Below are positions 7,059 to 9,822 of a DNA stretch of 9,822 nucleotides, in pieces. The notes beneath the pieces were generated by a model that was given only the letters and a program-made list of their open reading frames with translations, made no database searches and was not told where the DNA came from. Origin of the DNA: an uncultured Bacteroidia bacterium (lineage in GTDB: Bacteria > Bacteroidota > Bacteroidia > Bacteroidales > CAJPTX01); contig CALHZE010000080.1 of NCBI GenBank assembly GCA_938040915.1, positions 1-9,822 on the forward strand. Direction: 5' to 3'. Within the stretch, counting starts at the first letter, position 1. Each line of letters opens with the position of its first letter. The translations under genes and the position numbers were made by a program.

Positions 7059-8667
7059 CAGAGGGCTTCTTTTGGATGAGGCGCGACTCGCCGAGTTGAT
7101 CGACCCAGCCGAGCCTCCCTACCGCGGCACGCGTCCGCGGCTGTTCCTTTTCTTCCTTCCCTACGTGGTGGGGTGTGCATTAGCATTGCGTGGTGGCGTC
7201 GTTGTAACCGATGCCACCTTTTTTTTAATCCCTATTCTGATCGCCCTCTTGCTAGAGTATTTGGGGGGCTATCTCTATTCGCGACACTTTCCATGGCTTA
7301 AGGCGGGCAGAATCCTCGCTTTAATGCTCGCGCTGGGGCTCTTACTCGGAAGCAGGGTAAAAACGCAGGAAAACACACTTCTACCACCGCCAAAGACCCT
7401 TCCAACGGTTGTCCGACTATTGACTGACCCGAAGCTTAATCTGTGGGGAGCGAATGCTCAAGTCTCATTACGCCTCGTAGGAGACTCTTGTGGGGCGTGG
7501 CAGACCTACGACCTTCGTGGGAAATTGCGTTTCTATGCGGAGGATTCGGTTGCAATGACGCTCCGAGCAGGGGATATTGTTGTGGCACAAGTCAACTTTC
7601 GGCAGTATGCCAATCGCGACTCGGTGACGGGGTTTGATTATGTAGCGTGGCAGCGTTCGCAGGGGAGTCTCTTTACGGCGCGTGTACGTGCCAATACGGC
7701 ACGGCGAATTGGGCACGAGGTGTCGTCGGCGTCCTTTTCGCTATTTTCGCAGATACATGCCCACGTCCTTAAGGCTTATGCGGCGGCGGAGCTCTCAGGG
7801 CAGCCGCTTCAATTGGTCAAGGCGATGAGCGTGGGCGACCGCTCCGACCTTGACCAAGAGATCCGTCAGTGTTTTTCGCGTGCGGGCGTGGCGCATGTTT
7901 TAGCCCTTTCGGGACTACACGTGGGGTTCATCTATATCCTTCTTTCTTATTTTGCGCGCGTCTTCTTGCTAACCTCTTGGTGGCGTCGTTTGCTTCGCCG
8001 TTTGTTACCCTTGTTGGGCGTTTGGCTTTTTGTCGGGGTGGCGGGCGCTACGCCTTCTCTTTTGCGTGCGGCGATTATGCTCACGGTTTGGGGCATTTCG
8101 AGGTTCGCGTATGTTCGGTTACATCCGCTAGACGTCCTCGCAATTGCGGCTTTCGTTATCTTGTGGTTTAGCCCTGAGTCGCTCTTTTCGTTGAGCTTCC
8201 AACTCTCTTTTGCTGCGCTATTGGGGATTGTCCTTCTCTATCCCTACGTTCGAGCTGTGATCCCCCTGCGTCCTGCGTTGTGGCGATGGGGGGCAGAGCT
8301 CCTTGCGGTCTCGTTGTGTGCACAACTGGGGACGCTCCCCATCACGCTTTATGTCTTTGGGACGCTCCCGCTTTTGTCGCTCTTTACAAACCTCGTGGTT
8401 ATCCCGCTCGTGACGATTATTGTTCCCAGCGCGTTGCTGTTGGCATTCCTACCACTCGGTTCGCTCGTATCTCAGGGATTGGGCTTTTTGCTTCAGAATG
8501 CCGCTTCGTTTCTGATTGGGGCGACTGAGAAGATCGCCCCCTTGCCGTTTATCTCGCTTACAGGGGTGTATATCCCGCTCTGGGCGGCGTGGTTGTTGGG
8601 ACTTTTTTTATTAGGGATTGGGCTCGTGAGGTTGCTAAAGGAGGGGGAAAGGGGAAAAAAGAAATAA
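7018..8667 (+). CDS. comEC: ComEC/Rec2-family inner-membrane DNA-uptake channel, without beta-lactamase-like domain
   Basis: ComEC carries single-stranded DNA across the inner membrane in natural transformation. The product is up to 549 residues. An N-terminal soluble and two-helix part fits the DUF4131 region. The Competence domain follows, with HVLALSGLHVG (293-303), TPSLLRAAIM and SFQLSFAALLGI, all in expected order among many hydrophobic membrane segments. The protein ends in a short basic tail (KEGERGKKK) with no metallo-beta-lactamase domain, so it is a short form; such forms occur in Bacteroidota. The start is uncertain. GTG at 7018 overlaps def by 41 nt, TTG at 7051 overlaps by 8 nt, and TTGs at 7072 and 7096 also fit. 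The first hydrophobic segment begins only near residue 42 of the longest form, and there is no in-frame ATG nearby. Family assignment is firm; actual competence of the organism is inferred. Confidence 0.9.
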   Translation: MASLPRTIPVSLNNRGLLLDEARLAELIDPAEPPYRGTRPRLFLFFLPYVVGCALALRGGVVVTDATFFLIPILIALLLEYLGGYLYSRHFPWLKAGRILALMLALGLLLGSRVKTQENTLLPPPKTLPTVVRLLTDPKLNLWGANAQVSLRLVGDSCGAWQTYDLRGKLRFYAEDSVAMTLRAGDIVVAQVNFRQYANRDSVTGFDYVAWQRSQGSLFTARVRANTARRIGHEVSSASFSLFSQIHAHVLKAYAAAELSGQPLQLVKAMSVGDRSDLDQEIRQCFSRAGVAHVLALSGLHVGFIYILLSYFARVFLLTSWWRRLLRRLLPLLGVWLFVGVAGATPSLLRAAIMLTVWGISRFAYVRLHPLDVLAIAAFVILWFSPESLFSLSFQLSFAALLGIVLLYPYVRAVIPLRPALWRWGAELLAVSLCAQLGTLPITLYVFGTLPLLSLFTNLVVIPLVTIIVPSALLLAFLPLGSLVSQGLGFLLQNAASFLIGATEKIAPLPFISLTGVYIPLWAAWLLGLFLLGIGLVRLLKEGERGKKK

Positions 8668-8704
8668 TGGCGTTGCGCAGGAAGACTAGCAGCGGTAAGT
8701 ATCG

Positions 8705-9487
8705 TTAGTCGTGATGAGAGGCGATATGTGCGCGTTGTTCTTTCAAGGTGTCTAATCCTCTTTGAATGAGTGGCAAGAGCTCCTCTGTTAAAACGAACAT
8801 ATTGGTGGAAAAGAGTGTGGGAAGTCCGTTTTTATCCTCTGAATAAGCGTTTTCCGCATTTCGGGTTGCCGTCTCCACATCACAGATAGCCCATTTGGGG
8901 TTAATCCCACCTTTTACTTTTTCGTTGAGATACCTCTTCAAGGCTTGGCTCGTTTTTAGCGGGTTGCTGGGAATAGTAAAATCTTGGAGTGGGGGCTGGC
9001 ATTTCCCGTAGTAAAGCCAAATCTCGAAGCAGGGATTGCTAATAATGAGGGAGAGCTTTTCGGTTATACACTCGGGGAGGATCTCTTTAAGTTCGATGTA
9101 GAAGTCGTCTACATCAGAAACAAGGAATATCTTGTCTGGGTTCTCCTCACTCTGACTCGTTGCATAGTACTTCTTCTTCTCCCTTGCAACCGCTAACAAA
9201 CCTGATGGATTCAAACGAGTGCGATCTGTGATAAAAGCGAGCTTTAAGCGTTGAAATATCGTTTGCTGTTTCAGCAACGTAAAGTAGTCGCGTTCTCTTT
9301 TTTCGCCTCCTGCGATCACGATATAAAAAGCCTCGGGTAACCTCGCTCCGTCCTCCTTTCGGTATCCCTTTCCGGCGTCTTTTATGGGCACAGTTGCCCC
9401 TTGCTGTTTTACTGCCTCTTCTTTGGGAGTAACGGCAAGAGGCTCTTTTTGAGGGGCGATCTTTTCATAGCACATCGTCCGTATCAT
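8705..9487 (-). CDS. rloB: RloB-family protein, candidate effector of an ATPase-linked defence pair
   Basis: RloB proteins were named from genes found inside type I restriction loci and often pair with an AAA ATPase. Their activity is not established; a Toprim-like nuclease fold is inferred from acidic motifs. The 260-residue product has VSDVDDF (123-129), with Asp125, Asp127 and Asp128, and the family signature SNPCFEIWL (150-158). IVIAGGEKRERDYF (56-69) aligns with the family's IVCEGEKTExxYF, but Gly60 replaces the first Glu. About 50 residues before this motif are Lys/Glu/Pro-rich and look disordered. The ATG at 9487 overlaps the upstream ATPase stop by 23 nt; an ATG at 9475 (Met5) would overlap by 11 nt. 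Either way the two genes look translationally coupled. Two 60-nt samples gave about 42-43% GC, against 52% in hutH and 67% in comEC. It converges on comEC with a 37-nt gap that holds no clear terminator. Confidence 0.85.
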   Translation of the reverse strand: MIRTMCYEKIAPQKEPLAVTPKEEAVKQQGATVPIKDAGKGYRKEDGARLPEAFYIVIAGGEKRERDYFTLLKQQTIFQRLKLAFITDRTRLNPSGLLAVAREKKKYYATSQSEENPDKIFLVSDVDDFYIELKEILPECITEKLSLIISNPCFEIWLYYGKCQPPLQDFTIPSNPLKTSQALKRYLNEKVKGGINPKWAICDVETATRNAENAYSEDKNGLPTLFSTNMFVLTEELLPLIQRGLDTLKEQRAHIASHHD

Positions 9488-9822
9488 TTATTGTCACAAC
9501 AGGCACTCCGCCGTAACGCCCCTCCAAATACCCACGTTCGATATCTGGGGTGTTATCTAGCTTATACTCGTTAAGCGAATACATTTGGGTTGTCCCATTC
9601 TCTTTTGCCGTCAGCCAGATCTCGTCTGGTCTTAGCAACTCTTGCTGATTTAATAGGATTGTGGCGTGGGTCGTAAAGATCAACTGTCCATTGCTTGGGT
9701 TTCGCCCATAGAAGTCTAATAGCTTGAAGATAAGATCAGGGTGGATACTATTGTCGAGCTCGTCAATGCACAGGTAACGGATTGAGTGCCCCGACTCGGA
9801 AGTCTTGCAACTCCCCTTCGCT
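9465..9822 (-). CDS. AAA/ABC-type ATPase, C-terminal part (AAA15-like, partial)
   Basis: The reverse strand is open from the right edge to a TGA at 9465-9467, giving the last 118 residues. Early in the fragment is a Walker B motif, RYLCIDELDNSIHPDL, with the D-E pair and HP typical of AAA15/OLD-like and SMC-like ATPases. The H-loop strand GQLIFTTHATILL follows about 30 residues later. After it comes LLRPDEIWLTAKENGTTQMYSL, matching the usual C-terminal segment of RloA/AAA15 proteins. Walker A lies outside the window. In-frame ATG codons near the motifs are lacking, so the start is well upstream, beyond the edge. It overlaps the RloB gene by 11-23 nt and is read first, as in other ATPase-effector defence pairs. 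The role of ATP-driven sensor or scaffold for the RloB partner is inferred from that arrangement. Confidence 0.88.
   Translation of the reverse strand, partial: AKGSCKTSESGHSIRYLCIDELDNSIHPDLIFKLLDFYGRNPSNGQLIFTTHATILLNQQELLRPDEIWLTAKENGTTQMYSLNEYKLDNTPDIERGYLEGRYGGVPVVTINDTDDVL

Larger units (their letters stand above)
3077..8667 (+). other. Predicted transcription unit hisS-hutH-ruvX-def-comEC
   Basis: Five same-strand genes are packed with gaps of 32 nt (hisS-hutH) and 24 nt (hutH-ruvX), a 4-nt ATGA overlap (ruvX-def), and an overlap or near contact (def-comEC). No terminator-like hairpin was seen between them. The only good promoter element found is before hisS. Co-transcription is inferred from spacing; internal promoters are not excluded, especially in the 32-nt gap before hutH. 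Confidence 0.55.

Noticed and set aside
8668..8704. Possible terminator between comEC and the RloB gene
   Set aside because: On the minus strand GCG-CAA-CGC precedes a T-rich stretch, but the stem is only 3 bp, too weak to call.

Overview
The window is chromosomal DNA from a member of the Bacteroidota, most likely the Bacteroidales and possibly near Porphyromonas. The evidence is the A-rich translation starts without clear Shine-Dalgarno sequences, a TAnnTTTG-type -7 promoter element before hisS, a DUF481-like outer-membrane protein with a YEYEKW segment, and the protein sequences of DnaK and HisS. The genus is a guess. GC content looks a little above 50% over most of the window and lower at the right end.

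Layout. Positions 1-101 probably hold the tail of an unidentified upstream gene. An A-rich leader precedes dnaK (143-2044), a complete Hsp70 gene followed by a convincing intrinsic terminator (2081-2117). Next is a secreted beta-barrel protein (2247-3026). A likely promoter at 3048-3055 then starts a tight same-strand block: hisS, hutH, ruvX, def and comEC (3077-8667), with gaps of 32 and 24 nt followed by overlaps. This block is probably one transcription unit. It mixes housekeeping functions (tRNA charging, RNA/DNA resolution, N-terminal protein processing) with histidine breakdown and a DNA-uptake channel.

The right end (8705-9822) is read from the opposite strand and converges on comEC. 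It holds a complete RloB-family gene and, overlapping its start, the last 118 codons of an AAA/ABC-type ATPase with visible Walker B and H-loop motifs. ATPase plus RloB is the architecture of a candidate antiphage defence module, resembling RloA/RloB and, by analogy, PARIS (AriA/AriB). It is the accessory part of the window and the most interesting. Its RloB appears to lack the glutamate expected in the Toprim-like EG motif.

A second notable signal is inside dnaK: codon use changes abruptly near position 820-830, from strongly optimised codons to ordinary ones, as if the gene were a mosaic.
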